Part shown: piece by piece, positions 27,783 through 37,042 of the stretch | How positions within the stretch are numbered: the stretch's first letter is position 1 | Layout: each line of letters opens with the position of its first letter | DNA from: Sva-07 sp963752815 | Lineage (GTDB): Bacteria > Actinomycetota > Acidimicrobiia > Acidimicrobiales > Ilumatobacteraceae | Assembly: GCA_963752815.1 (NCBI GenBank) | Contig: CAVVZI010000016.1 | Span: 1 to 64,000, forward strand | DNA: 64,000 nt | Direction of reading: 5' to 3' | Translations under genes and position numbers: made by a program | The notes under the pieces: model-generated | Told to the model about the DNA's origin: nothing | Databases searched by the model: none | What the model saw: only the letters and a program-made list of their open reading frames with translations

Positions 27783-30155
27783 GTGATCGCCGCGTCGCTC
27801 TCGGGGAAGAAGATTGCCATCACCGGCAGTACCGGATTCGTCGGTACCGCGTTGGTCGAGCGCCTGCTGCGCAGCGTGCCCGACTGTCATCTCGTGCTGT
27901 TGATCCGCGACGGCAAGCGCACCAGCGCCGCCGAACGGGCCCGCAAGGAGATCCTCAAGAACGACGCATTCGACCGGCTCCGCGCCGAGCACGGAGCCGA
28001 CTTCGACGCGGTGGTCGCCGGCCGGATCACCACCGTCTCCGGCGACGTGACACGCGACGGGCTCGGCCTGAACGACGACGACCGGGCCGTCTGGGCATCG
28101 TGCGACACCATCATCCACTCGGCCGCGGCGGTGTCGTTCGACTCGCCGCTCGACTCGGCGGTCGAGATCAACCTGCTCGGGCCGTCGCGCATCGCCGACC
28201 TCTGCAACGAGATCGGCATCACTCCGCACCTGGTCGCCGTGTCGACGTGCTACGTCGCCGGCAACCGACGCGGCAACGCACCGGAGATCCTCGTCAGCGA
28301 CGGTCCGTTCGACATCGGCATCGACTGGCGCAGCGAGGTCGCCGCCAGCCGGCGCCTGCGCTCCGACTGCGACGCCGCCAGCCGTGAACCCGCCCGCCTC
28401 GTCAAGTTCCGCGCCGACGCCCGTGGCGAACTCGGCGCCGCCGGTGCGCCCGCCCTCGCATCGAAGACCGAACAACTCCGCGAGCGCTGGGTGAAGGACC
28501 AACTGGTCGAGGCAGGACGAGCGCGCGCAGCGAGCGTCGGCTGGCCGGACGCCTACGCGTTCACCAAGGCCCTCGGCGAACAGGCACTCACCGACGTGAA
28601 GGGCGACGTGCCGGTCTCCATCGTGCGACCGTCGATCATCGAGTCCGCACTCGCCGAACCGAAGCCGGGTTGGATCCGCGGCTTCCGCATGGCCGAGCCG
28701 GTGATCATCTCCTACGCCCGCGGACTGCTCAGCGCGTTCCCCGGCGCCCCGGAGGGGACGGTCGACGTCATCCCGGTCGACCTCGTCGTCGCCACGATCA
28801 TCGCCGTCGCCGCGCTCGGACCCGAGCAGGCGCCGCCGATCACGCAGATCGCGTCGGGCGGCATCAACCCGCTGAAGTACCGCACGCTCGTCGACAACGC
28901 CAGCGGCTGGTTCCGCGAGCATCCGGTGTACGACGCCAAGGGCCAGCCGATCGTGGCCCCCGAATGGCAGTTCATCGGACGTGGCCGCGTCCAGGGCCAA
29001 CTCACTCGCGCCAAGACGATGCTCGCCCGCGGCGAGAAGGTCCTGCACCACCTGCCGCTCCGTGGACGGCAGGCCGAGTGGGCCGCCCAGATCGAGACCA
29101 AGCGGATCGAGATCGAGCGGGCGCTGACCTACGTCGAGCTCTACGGGCTCTACACGGAGTGCGAGGCGATCTACCAGGTCGACAACCTCATGAAGATCTG
29201 GGACGGCCTCGACGCCACCGACCGGGCCGACTTCAACATCGATCCCCGCAGCGTCGACTGGCCGACCTACATCACCCAGATCCACCTGCCGTCGATCATC
29301 CAGCACGCCCGCGTGAAGACCACGCCCGGACCGTCGGGCGGCACCGATCGCATGGCGCGCATGCGCAAGCAGGTGCTCGACCCGAAGCGCCAGGTCGTCG
29401 CGTTCGACCTCGAGAACACGCTGATCGCCTCGAACGTCGTCGAGAGCTATTCGTGGCTGGCGACACGACGACTCGACACCCCCGAGCGGATCCGGTACGC
29501 GCTGCGCACGATGGTCGAGGCGCCGGGCCTGTTGAAGCTCGATCGGGCCGACCGCACCGACTTCCTCCGCCACTTCTACCGTCGCTACGAGGACGCCCCG
29601 GTCGAGCAGATCGAGCAGGACGCCCGTGAGCTGTTCACCCAGCTGATCATCACGAAGTCGTTCCCGGCCGGGATGCGGCGGGTCCGGGAGCACCGGGCGC
29701 TCGGGCATCGCACGATCCTGATCACCGGTGCGTTGAACTTCGCCGTCGAGGGGTTGCGGCCGCTGTTCGACGAGATCGTCGCCGCCGAGATGTCGATCCG
29801 CCCCGACGGCACGTACTCGGGCGAGATGATCACCGTGCCGCCGACGGGCGAGGCCCGCGCCCAGATCCTCGCCGACTACTGCGACGCCGAAGGGTTCCGC
29901 CTCGAGGAGTCGGTGGCCTATGCCGACTCGTCGTCGGACCTGCCGCTGTTCGAAGCCGTCGGATTCCCCGTCGCCGTCAACCCCGAGACCCGCCTCGCGG
30001 CGATCGCCCGCAAGCGGGGCTGGCTCGTCGAGCACTGGAGCAAGTCACCCGGCGGCCCGCGACCGCGTCTGCCGATCGGCCCGCTGCTGTCGGAGCGGCA
30101 ACGACGTGAGCGGTTCGGCGCGGCGAGCGCGGCGTTGGGGACGGGTCGGTCGTGA
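27783..30155 (+). CDS. bifunctional acyl-CoA reductase (SDR/FAR) - HAD-IB phosphatase
   Basis: 790 residues, intact, GTG start at 27783. Residues 1-400 are an extended-SDR fatty acyl reductase: AITGSTGFVGTALVERLL, CDTIIHSAAAVSFDSPLDSA, a DAYAFTKALGEQAL motif (YxxxK) and VSIVRPSIIESALAEP. Residues ~520-780 are a HAD-IB phosphatase: VVAFDLENTLIASNVVES (DxD-type motif 1 here as DLENT), an RTILITGA motif and YADSSSDLPLFEAVG motif 4. HAD-IB is the phosphoserine-phosphatase-like branch; the first Asp is kept but the second position is Glu-Asn, so activity may be altered. Likely role: reduction of a long-chain acyl-CoA to aldehyde/alcohol plus a linked dephosphorylation. First gene of an operon with an alcohol dehydrogenase (GTGA overlap), a LarA-like protein and PlsC. 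Confidence 0.85.
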   Translation: MIAASLSGKKIAITGSTGFVGTALVERLLRSVPDCHLVLLIRDGKRTSAAERARKEILKNDAFDRLRAEHGADFDAVVAGRITTVSGDVTRDGLGLNDDDRAVWASCDTIIHSAAAVSFDSPLDSAVEINLLGPSRIADLCNEIGITPHLVAVSTCYVAGNRRGNAPEILVSDGPFDIGIDWRSEVAASRRLRSDCDAASREPARLVKFRADARGELGAAGAPALASKTEQLRERWVKDQLVEAGRARAASVGWPDAYAFTKALGEQALTDVKGDVPVSIVRPSIIESALAEPKPGWIRGFRMAEPVIISYARGLLSAFPGAPEGTVDVIPVDLVVATIIAVAALGPEQAPPITQIASGGINPLKYRTLVDNASGWFREHPVYDAKGQPIVAPEWQFIGRGRVQGQLTRAKTMLARGEKVLHHLPLRGRQAEWAAQIETKRIEIERALTYVELYGLYTECEAIYQVDNLMKIWDGLDATDRADFNIDPRSVDWPTYITQIHLPSIIQHARVKTTPGPSGGTDRMARMRKQVLDPKRQVVAFDLENTLIASNVVESYSWLATRRLDTPERIRYALRTMVEAPGLLKLDRADRTDFLRHFYRRYEDAPVEQIEQDARELFTQLIITKSFPAGMRRVREHRALGHRTILITGALNFAVEGLRPLFDEIVAAEMSIRPDGTYSGEMITVPPTGEARAQILADYCDAEGFRLEESVAYADSSSDLPLFEAVGFPVAVNPETRLAAIARKRGWLVEHWSKSPGGPRPRLPIGPLLSERQRRERFGAASAALGTGRS

Positions 30156-31346
30156 AAGCGCTCCAGGTCTCCCGCTCGGTCCCCCGCATCGGCCTCGCCC
30201 GCATCGCGTCGGCGGTGTCGCCGACCGGCGCGACCAAGCTCGGCCCGCTCAGCTACGCGGCGGTCGACGAACCCGAGCTCCCCGGCCCCGGCTGGCAGCG
30301 GGTGCACACCCGTCTCGCCGGCATCTGCGGGTCCGACCTGTCGCTCGTCGAGGGTCATGCGTCGCTGTACTTCGACGACTGGGTGTCGTTCCCGTTCGTC
30401 CCCGGCCACGAGGTCGTCGGCGAACTCGACGACGGCACGCGGGTGATCCTCGAACCGGTGCTCGGCCACGAGGCTCGCGGCTTCGCTCCCCCGTTCGAGG
30501 GCGCGGCGCCCGGCGACGGCGACGACTACGCCCACCTCGCGACCGGCCGTCTCGAACCCGGCATCCAGACCGGGTTCTGCTGTTCGACCGGTGGCGGCTG
30601 GGCGCCGACGTTCGTCGCCCACTCCTCCCAACTCCACGCGATCCCCGACGACATGCCCGACGAGCGGGCCGTGCTCGTCGAACCGATCGCCGGCGGCATC
30701 CACGCGGCGCTGCTCTGCGCACCGACGATCGCCGCCCGCCAGGACACGTCCGTGCAACCGATCGTCGCCGTGCTCGGTGCCGGCACGATGGGCCTCGCGG
30801 CGATCGCCGGACTCCGCCGGTACCTGCCCGACGTGCGGATCATCGTCGGCGCCCGGTACCCCGCGCAACGGGTGCTGGCGAAGCAGCTCGGTGCCGACAC
30901 GGTCGTCGCCCCGTCGGAACTGCCCCGCGCCGTGCGCCGTGCCGCCGGGTGCCACGTGGTGGGCGACTACCTGAGCTCGGGCGCACACGTGACGATCGAC
31001 GCCGTCGGCAACAGCGCCAGCGTCGCCGAGTGCCTGCGGATCACGCGCCCGCGTGGGCGGGTCGTGTTGCTCGGGATGCCGGCCGACGTGACCCTCGACC
31101 TCACCGGGCTCTGGCACCGTGAGACCGAACTCAAGGGTGCATACACCTACGGCACCGAGACGCTCCCCGACGGCCGGGTCTGCCGGACGTTCGACCTCGC
31201 CATCGAGACCGCCGACGCCATCGAAGCCGAACGCCTGCTGTCGGCCACCTATCCGCTCGTCGACCACGTCGACGCCATCGCCCACGCCGTCCACCGCCGG
31301 TCCCCGCGGCGCCGTGAAAATCGCTTTTGATCTGAGGAAGAACTGA
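30152..31346 (+). CDS. zinc-type alcohol dehydrogenase (MDR)
   Basis: About 397 residues. GroES-like N-domain with AGICGSDLSLVEGH (catalytic Cys/Ser-Asp region) and PFVPGHEVVGEL (His-Glu); the structural-zinc Cys cluster is replaced by a longer insert ending GIQTGFCCSTGGGWAP. NAD(P) site IVAVLGAGTMGLAAIAGL. The 3' end changes frame at 31288-31289 (alanine, synonymous) and then reads GPRGAVKIAFDLRKN to the stop. It begins in a GTGA overlap with the acyl-CoA reductase and its TGA overlaps the ATG of the LarA-like gene (TGATG). Likely interconverts the alcohol and aldehyde of the pathway. Confidence 0.85.
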
Positions 31347-32935
31347 TGCCACGTCCTGGATTCGTACTCGACGTCGACCGGTCGACCCCGCCGACGCTGT
31401 TCTGGCACGGCGAAGGGTTCCGCCTCGAGAAGTTGCCGGCCGATCGCAGCCGGGTGATCTACGCCCCCGAACCACACGATGCGCTCGACGACATCGACGG
31501 CGCGATCCGCAACGCGCTCCTCAACCCGATCGAGATGGACCCGCTGCCGGCGCTGCTGTTCCCCGGCATGAAGCTGACCATCGCGTTCGACGACGTCAGC
31601 CTGCCGCTGCCGAAGATGCAGCGACCCGACGTCCGCCAGCGCGTGATCGAACAGGTGCTCACCATGGCGGCCGATGCCGGCGTCGACGACGTCCACATCA
31701 TCTGCCGCGCTCGCCCTGCACCGCCGGATGCACGAGTTCGAGCTGCGCCACGCGCTCGGCGACCGGGTCTACGACGCGTTCGAGCCGCGCGGCATGTTGT
31801 ACCAGCACGACGCCGAGGATCCCGACACGCTCAGCTTCATCGGCACGACGCCGGAGGGCGAGGAGATCGAGATCAACAAGCGGGCCGCCGAGTCCGACCT
31901 GCTCGTGTACGTCAACATCAACCTCGTCGCCATGGACGGCGGCTGGAAGTCGACCGCCACCGGGCTCGCGTCGTACCGCTCGCTGCGCCACCACCACAAC
32001 CCCCAGACGATGGAGGCGTCGCACTCGTTCATGGACCAGCACCGCTCCGAGCTCCACAAGAGCAACTGGCGGATGGGCAAGGTGATGCGCGAGCACGGGC
32101 CGAAGATCTTCCAGATCGAGACGACGCTCAACACCGACACGTTCCCGAAGCCGTTCGGCTTCCTCTCGAAGCGCGAGTGGGAATGGAACGCCCGCGATCG
32201 GGCGACCTACCTGGCCGACCGCGAAGTCGGTCGCCGCGGCGCCGCCGCGGCTCGACCCGCAAGATCTTCCAGGGCATGGAAGCGCCGCACCAGATGACGA
32301 GCATCCAGTGCGGCGAGGTCGAGGCCGTGCACAAGGTGACCACCGAGAACGTGTACCGCCAGCAGCTCGTCGAGGTGCAGGGCCAGACCGACATCCTCAC
32401 GATGGGCATCCCGTACATCTGCCCGTACAACGTCCACTCGATCATGAACCCGATCCTGGTGATGTGCACCGGCCTCGGGTACTTCTTCAACCTGTACCGC
32501 GGCATGCCGCTCGTGCGCGAGGGCGGCGTGATCATCCTCACCCACCCGACGCCGAACGAGTTCCACCCGGTCCACCACCCGAGCTACATCGACTTCTTCG
32601 AAGAGGTGCTCGCCGACACGACCGACCCGCACGAGATGTCGAAGAAGTGGGAGAAGCAGTACGCCGAGGACGAGTGGTACCGCCACCTGTACCGCACGTC
32701 GAACGCCTACCACGGCGTCCACCCGTTCTACATGTGGTACTGGGGCGCCCACGCGATGCAGCACTCCGGCAAGATCATCATCGTCGGCGGCGACGCGGCG
32801 ACGGTGCGCAAGCTCGGCTTCACGCCGGCCTCGACGATGAACGACGCGTTCGAGATCGCCTCCGACACCGTCGGCCGCCATCCGACGATCACCCACATCA
32901 AGACACCGCCGCTGCTGATCGCGGACGTGAAGTAG
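31346..32935 (+). CDS. LarA-like (DUF2088) protein
   Basis: About 528 residues across three frame changes (31708-31709 arginine, 32228-32229 valine, 32259-32260 proline; all synonymous). Recognisable LarA-family blocks: MKLTIAFDDVSLPLPKMQRP, then DAGVDDVHIIC followed by ALHRRMHEFELRHALG, MDGGWKSTATGLASYRS and NPILVMCTGLGYFFNLYRGM. LarA is a nickel-pincer lactate racemase, and longer DUF2088 relatives act on other 2-hydroxy acids or are uncharacterised. The usual D-x-T-R-P nucleotide-binding stretch is changed to DDVSLPLP, so cofactor use cannot be assumed. No larB/C/E maturation genes are nearby. It is third in the lipid operon. Confidence 0.75.
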   Translation: MPRPGFVLDVDRSTPPTLFWHGEGFRLEKLPADRSRVIYAPEPHDALDDIDGAIRNALLNPIEMDPLPALLFPGMKLTIAFDDVSLPLPKMQRPDVRQRVIEQVLTMAADAGVDDVHIICRARPAPPDARVRAAPRARRPGLRRVRAARHVVPARRRGSRHAQLHRHDAGGRGDRDQQAGRRVRPARVRQHQPRRHGRRLEVDRHRARVVPLAAPPPQPPDDGGVALVHGPAPLRAPQEQLADGQGDARARAEDLPDRDDAQHRHVPEAVRLPLEARVGMERPRSGDLPGRPRSRSPRRRRGSTRKIFQGMEAPHQMTSIQCGEVEAVHKVTTENVYRQQLVEVQGQTDILTMGIPYICPYNVHSIMNPILVMCTGLGYFFNLYRGMPLVREGGVIILTHPTPNEFHPVHHPSYIDFFEEVLADTTDPHEMSKKWEKQYAEDEWYRHLYRTSNAYHGVHPFYMWYWGAHAMQHSGKIIIVGGDAATVRKLGFTPASTMNDAFEIASDTVGRHPTITHIKTPPLLIADVK

Positions 32936-32941
32936 GACCTC

Positions 32942-33944
32942 GTGGCGAGCAAGACGAACCTGCGCCGGGCGCAGCGAGCCACCGCGGCGGTCGAGCAGGC
33001 CGTCAGCGCGGCCGCCCGTCCGCTGCGCAACTTCGGCTTTCCGTATCGCGCCCCGACCGTTCCCCGCCACGTCGAGATTCCGCCGGAGATCAGCGGGCTC
33101 GGCGCGCACTACGACACCGAATGGGCGCGCCGGCCGCTCGCCAGCGCGGTCCGCACGGTGATCACCGAAGGGCCGATCCGGCTCGCCGCCCGGGTCGTGA
33201 CCGACCCCGAGATCCACGGCACCGATCGCCTCGCCGACCTGACCGGGCTCGAGGATCCGCCGCCGGTGATCTTCGCCCCGAACCACCACAGCCACCTCGA
33301 CACCGGCCTGATGATCCGCTCGGTGCCGACGGTGTGGCGCCGGAAGATGGTCGTCGCCGCGGCGGCCGACTACTTCTTCGACAAGCGCTGGAAGGCGGCG
33401 ATCTCGGCGCTGGCGTTGAACGCGATCCCGATCGACCGCGAACTCACCGGCCGCAAGTCGTCCGACCTGATCCGCGAACTGATCGACGACGGCTACAGCC
33501 TCGTGATCTACCCGGAGGGCGGCCGCTCCCCCGACGGCTGGGGGCAGTCGTTCAAGGGCGGCGCGGCCTACCTGTCGGCGCGCACCGGCGTACCGGTGGT
33601 GCCGGTGTTCATCGACGGCACCGGCGTGATCTTCGGCAAGGGGATGAAGCGGCCGCGCCCGGGCGCACCACGGTCGTGTTCGGCAGCCCGCTCCGCCCGC
33701 GAGCCCGACGAGAGCACGCGCCGGTTCGCGCGCCCGGATCGAGGCCGCCGTCACCGTGCTCGGCGACGAGGCGCTCACCGACTTCTGGACCGCCCGCCGC
33801 CGCGCCGCCGACGGCACGAGCCCCACACTGTCCGGGCCCGAATACCAGGGCTGGCGCCGCGAGTGGGCGCTCGCCGAACGCCGCAGCATCGGCCACGCCG
33901 GCCTCCGCCGCCGCCAGCAGCGCCCCTGGCCCGATCTCGGCTGA
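32942..33944 (+). CDS. 1-acyl-glycerol-3-phosphate acyltransferase-like (PlsC)
   Basis: About 333 residues from GTG 32942. The acyltransferase blocks are clear: FAPNHHSHLDTGLMIR (HxxxxD, here NHHSHLD), NAIPIDREL, YPEGGRSPDG (EGxRS) and VPVVPVFIDGTG. It should transfer an acyl group to a (lyso)glycerophosphate-type acceptor at the membrane. Three frame changes occur near the 3' end: one dropped base near 33658, then doubled synonymous wobble bases at 33699-33700 (proline) and 33730-33731 (alanine). Last gene of the acyl-CoA reductase operon, 7 bp after the LarA-like gene. Confidence 0.85.
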
Positions 33945-33946
33945 AC

Positions 33947-34020
33947 CTGTTGCGTGGGGTCAGGCACTTCGCGACAGGTTGGACCCAACCTGTCGCGAAG
34001 TGCCTGACCCCACGCAACAG
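33947..34020. repeat. perfect 36-bp inverted repeat
   Basis: 74 bp: two perfectly complementary 36-bp arms (CTGTTGCGTGGGGTCAGGCA at the left end) with a 2-bp centre. It begins 3 bp after the plsC stop and ends 14 bp before the next GTG on the same strand. It shares the core GGTC-GGCACTTCGCGAC with a related palindrome at 41238. Could be a terminator or a mobile palindrome unit. Confidence 0.9.
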
Positions 34021-34033
34021 TTAGCCTGCCCGC

Positions 34034-36157
34034 GTGCCGTCGATCGAGACCTCGAAATCCATTCGAATTCCGATTCATCGGTATCTCGTCGAGTTCGTCG
34101 TCAGCGCGCTGAGCTTCTGGTTCATCGCCTGGATCCTGCCTGGCATCTCGATCCGCGACTGGGGTACGGCGTTCGTCGCCGCGGCGCTCCTGTCGATCCT
34201 CAACGCGCTGATCTGGCCGGTCGTGGCCCGCTACTTCTCCCGGGCGCTCCTCTGGACGGCCGGACTGCTCGTCCTCCTCCTGAACGGCGCGCTCCTGCAT
34301 GGCGGTCGACGAACTGCTCGACGGACTGGTCGTCGACGGCTGGTGGGTGGCGATCTTCGCGTCGTTGTTCATGACCGCGGCGACCGATCATCATCAGCAG
34401 CGTGCTCTCGCTCGACGACGACGCCGTGTTCCAGCGCAAGACGATGCGGCGGATGGTCGACCGCCTCGAGCCGCCCACCCCGACCGACGTCCCCGGCGTG
34501 CTCTTCCTGCAGATCGACGGCCTCGCCGAACCCGTCCTGCGACGGGCGATCGCCGCCGGCACCGTGCCGACACTGGCCCGCTGGCTGCGCGGCGGCACCC
34601 ATCAGATCGCCGGATGGGAGTGCGACCTGTCGTCGCAGACCGGGGCGAGCCAGGCCGGCATCCTCCACGGCAACAACGAGAACATGCCGGCGTTCCGCTG
34701 GTACGACAAGGACCTCGGCAAGGTGCTCACGTCGAACCGGCCCCGCGATGCGGCGATCATCGAGCACCGCCAGTCCGACGGCCACGGCCTGCTCGTCGAC
34801 GGTGGCGTGTCGCGGTCGAACGTGTTCTCCGGCGACAGCCAGGATTCGATCCTCACGTTCAGCACGGTCACCGACCGCTCCAAGCACAGCAAGCACACGG
34901 CGAACTACGTGTTGTCCGACCCGTACGCGGTGAGCCGGCTGCTCGCCCTGACCGTCGCCGACGTCGTGCGGGAGATGATCGACCGACGCAACACCCGCCG
35001 CCTCAAGATCGAACCGAGCCTGAAACGCGGCGGCATCTATCCGGTGCTGCGCGCCGCGACCACCACGATCCTGCGCGACCTCACGCTGTACACGCTGATG
35101 AGCGATGTCTACCGCGGCGTGCCCGCGGCGTACGCCGACTTCGTCGGGTACGACGAGGTCGCCCACCACTCGGGCATCTTCGCCAAGACGGCGATGGACA
35201 CGCTGGGCCGGCTCGACCAGCAGCTCGGCCGCCTCGAACAGGCGATCGGCGAGGCGCCCCGCCCGTATCACGTGGTGGTGCTCTCCGACCACGGTCAGTC
35301 GCAGGGAGCGACGTTCCTCCAGCGTTACGGCGTGACCCTCGAAGCAGGTCGTGTCGTCGCTGATCGACGAGCACCACGACATCGAGGTCCCCAAGATGGT
35401 GTCGGAGGGCTGGGGCAACCTCAACGGTGCGCTCACCGAGGTCGTCAACGACAAGTCCAGTCGCGTCGGCAAGCTGGTCGGCGCCCTCGTGCGCGGCCAC
35501 ACCGTCGACGACGACGTCGTGCTCGGGCCCGGCTACGACGACGAGGTCAAGGCCCGTTCCGACGAGCCGCACGATCCGGCCGACGTCGTCGTGCTGGCGT
35601 CGGGCAACCTCGGGCTGATCTCGTTCACCAAGATCAAGGGACGGGCCACGTTCGAGGAGCTCCGCACGCGCTACCCGGGGCTGCTCGCGGGACTCGCCGA
35701 GCATCCCGGCATCGGCTTCATCCTCGTGCACTCCGAGAACCTCGGGCCACTCGCCGTCGGCGGCACGGGCATCCGCTATCTCGTCGACGACCGTGTCGAG
35801 GGCAAGGACCCCCTCGCCACCTTCGGTCCGAACTGTGCAGATCACCTGCGCCGCACGAGCTCGTTCGTCAACGCGCCCGACATCCTCGTCAACAGCTTCT
35901 TCGACCCGCACGCCGACGAGGGCGCGGCGTTCGAGGAGCTGATCGGCTTCCACGGCGGCCTCGGGGGCGAGCAGTCGATGCCGTTCATCCTGCATCCGGC
36001 GGTGTTCCCGGTGCCCGACGGCCCGATCGTCGGCGCCGCCACGGTGCACCACCTGTTCAAGGGCTGGCTCGCAGGGGTGCAGCGCGGGGAACTCGGCGCG
36101 CCCTGGACTCAGCCGATCGAGGCGCCGATCGCACCTTTGCCGCAGATCGCGAGCTGA
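34034..36157 (+). CDS. holin-like membrane domain fused to an alkaline-phosphatase-superfamily phosphodiesterase
   Basis: About 706 residues across three frame changes (34297-34298 leucine, 34385-34386 threonine, 35343-35344 glutamate; all synonymous). Residues 1-125 hold four TM helices like the phage-holin-family IV proteins of actinobacteria. From about residue 150 a phosphodiesterase/nucleotide pyrophosphatase fold begins with VLFLQIDGLAEPVLRRAI (metal Asp), then TGASQAGILHGNNENMPAFR (Thr/Ser nucleophile region), FVGYDEVAHHSGIFA (Asp-x3-His) and VVLSDHGQSQGATF (DHG). The fusion probably hydrolyses a phosphodiester outside the membrane, for example a teichoic- or lipid-linked substrate. 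An MBL-fold gene follows after 7 bp. Confidence 0.82.
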
Positions 36158-36164
36158 GCGGTCG

Positions 36165-36941
36165 ATGGACGACAGCCCGACGAACGTCACCTGGATCGGG
36201 CATTCCACGATCCTCGTCGACGTCGGCGGATACCGGGTCATCACCGATCCGCTCCTGACCAGGCGCGTCGCCCATCTCCGCCGCCGCCGTCCGCTGCCGC
36301 CGGCCGACCACGCCGACGTCGATCTCACGCTGCTGTCACACATCCATCTCGACCACCTGCACCTGCCGTCGATCCGTCAGCTCCGGCCGTCGTCCGCGTT
36401 CGTCGTCCCCCGCAACGGTGCGCCGCTGCTCCGCAAGGCCGGCTTCGACGACGTCACCGAGGTGGTCGAGGGCGACATCCTGGAGGCCGGCCCGCTGCGC
36501 ATCGAGGTCGTGCACGCCGAACACAAGGCCGGGCGCGGGCCACACACCAGGCTGACCGCGTCACCGGTCGGGTACATCGTCGACACCGATCAGACCGGTG
36601 AGCACCAGGGCACGCGCATCTACTTCCCGGGCGACACCGACCTGTTCGACGGCATGGGATCGTTCGACGACGTCGACCTCGCGCTGTTGCCGATCTGGGG
36701 TTGGGGCTCGACGCTCGGGGTCGGCCATCTCGACCCGCCACGGGCTGCCGAGGCCGCCCTGCTGATCGACCCGGGCCTGGTCGTCCCCATCCACTGGGGC
36801 ACCTACGCACCCGAGGACGGCCGCCGCGGCCTTCCGAAATGGTTCACGAACGCCCCCGATCTGTTCATCGAGGCGATGGGAGCGACCGGCCAGACCGACC
36901 GTCTCCGGGTGCTCTCCCCCGGCGACACCATCACCCTCTGA
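36165..36941 (+). CDS. MBL-fold metallo-hydrolase (UlaG/NAPE-PLD-like)
   Basis: 258 residues, intact. Metal ligands: LLSHIHLDHLHLPS (HxHxDH), the later His in VVHAEHKAGRGPH, Asp in YFPGDTDLFDG and His in VVPIHWGTYAPED. The order IGHSTILVDVGGYRVITDPL at the N-terminus is typical of the UlaG-like branch that includes N-acyl-phosphatidylethanolamine phospholipase D, so a phosphodiester or lactone substrate is possible. It is probably co-transcribed with the phosphodiesterase fusion upstream. Followed by a 52-bp palindrome. Confidence 0.85.
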   Translation: MDDSPTNVTWIGHSTILVDVGGYRVITDPLLTRRVAHLRRRRPLPPADHADVDLTLLSHIHLDHLHLPSIRQLRPSSAFVVPRNGAPLLRKAGFDDVTEVVEGDILEAGPLRIEVVHAEHKAGRGPHTRLTASPVGYIVDTDQTGEHQGTRIYFPGDTDLFDGMGSFDDVDLALLPIWGWGSTLGVGHLDPPRAAEAALLIDPGLVVPIHWGTYAPEDGRRGLPKWFTNAPDLFIEAMGATGQTDRLRVLSPGDTITL

Positions 36942-36954
36942 GCCCGTCAGTCTC

Positions 36955-37006
36955 CGTTTGCGTCAGGATTTCTGAGGCGCAGCCCTCAGAAATTCTGACG
37001 CAAACG
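36955..37006. repeat. 52-bp palindromic repeat, copy 5
   Basis: Outer arms CGTTTGCGTCAGGATTTCTG / CAGAAATTCTGACGCAAACG with inner stem GAGGCGCAGCCCTC. It sits in the convergent gap between the MBL gene and the BCCP-carboxyltransferase gene. Confidence 0.92.
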
Positions 37007-37042
37007 TGGATTTGGCGCCCGCGGCCGGGCTTGGTCGGGGCG

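Noticed and set aside
27777..31696. Very long open frames antisense to the lipid operon (for example 27777-30035)
   Set aside because: High GC makes antisense frames open; their translations are Asp/Arg/Gly-rich, show no family motif, and overlap a gene with clear SDR and HAD motifs.
34034..34420. Prophage remnant, because of the holin-like domain
   Set aside because: No integrase, terminase, portal or capsid gene is nearby and the domain is fused to a phosphodiesterase; the holin-type family is common in actinobacterial chromosomes.
11665..37006. CRISPR array formed by the 52-bp repeats
   Set aside because: Copies are kilobases apart with genes between them, are full palindromes, and there are no regular spacers or cas genes.
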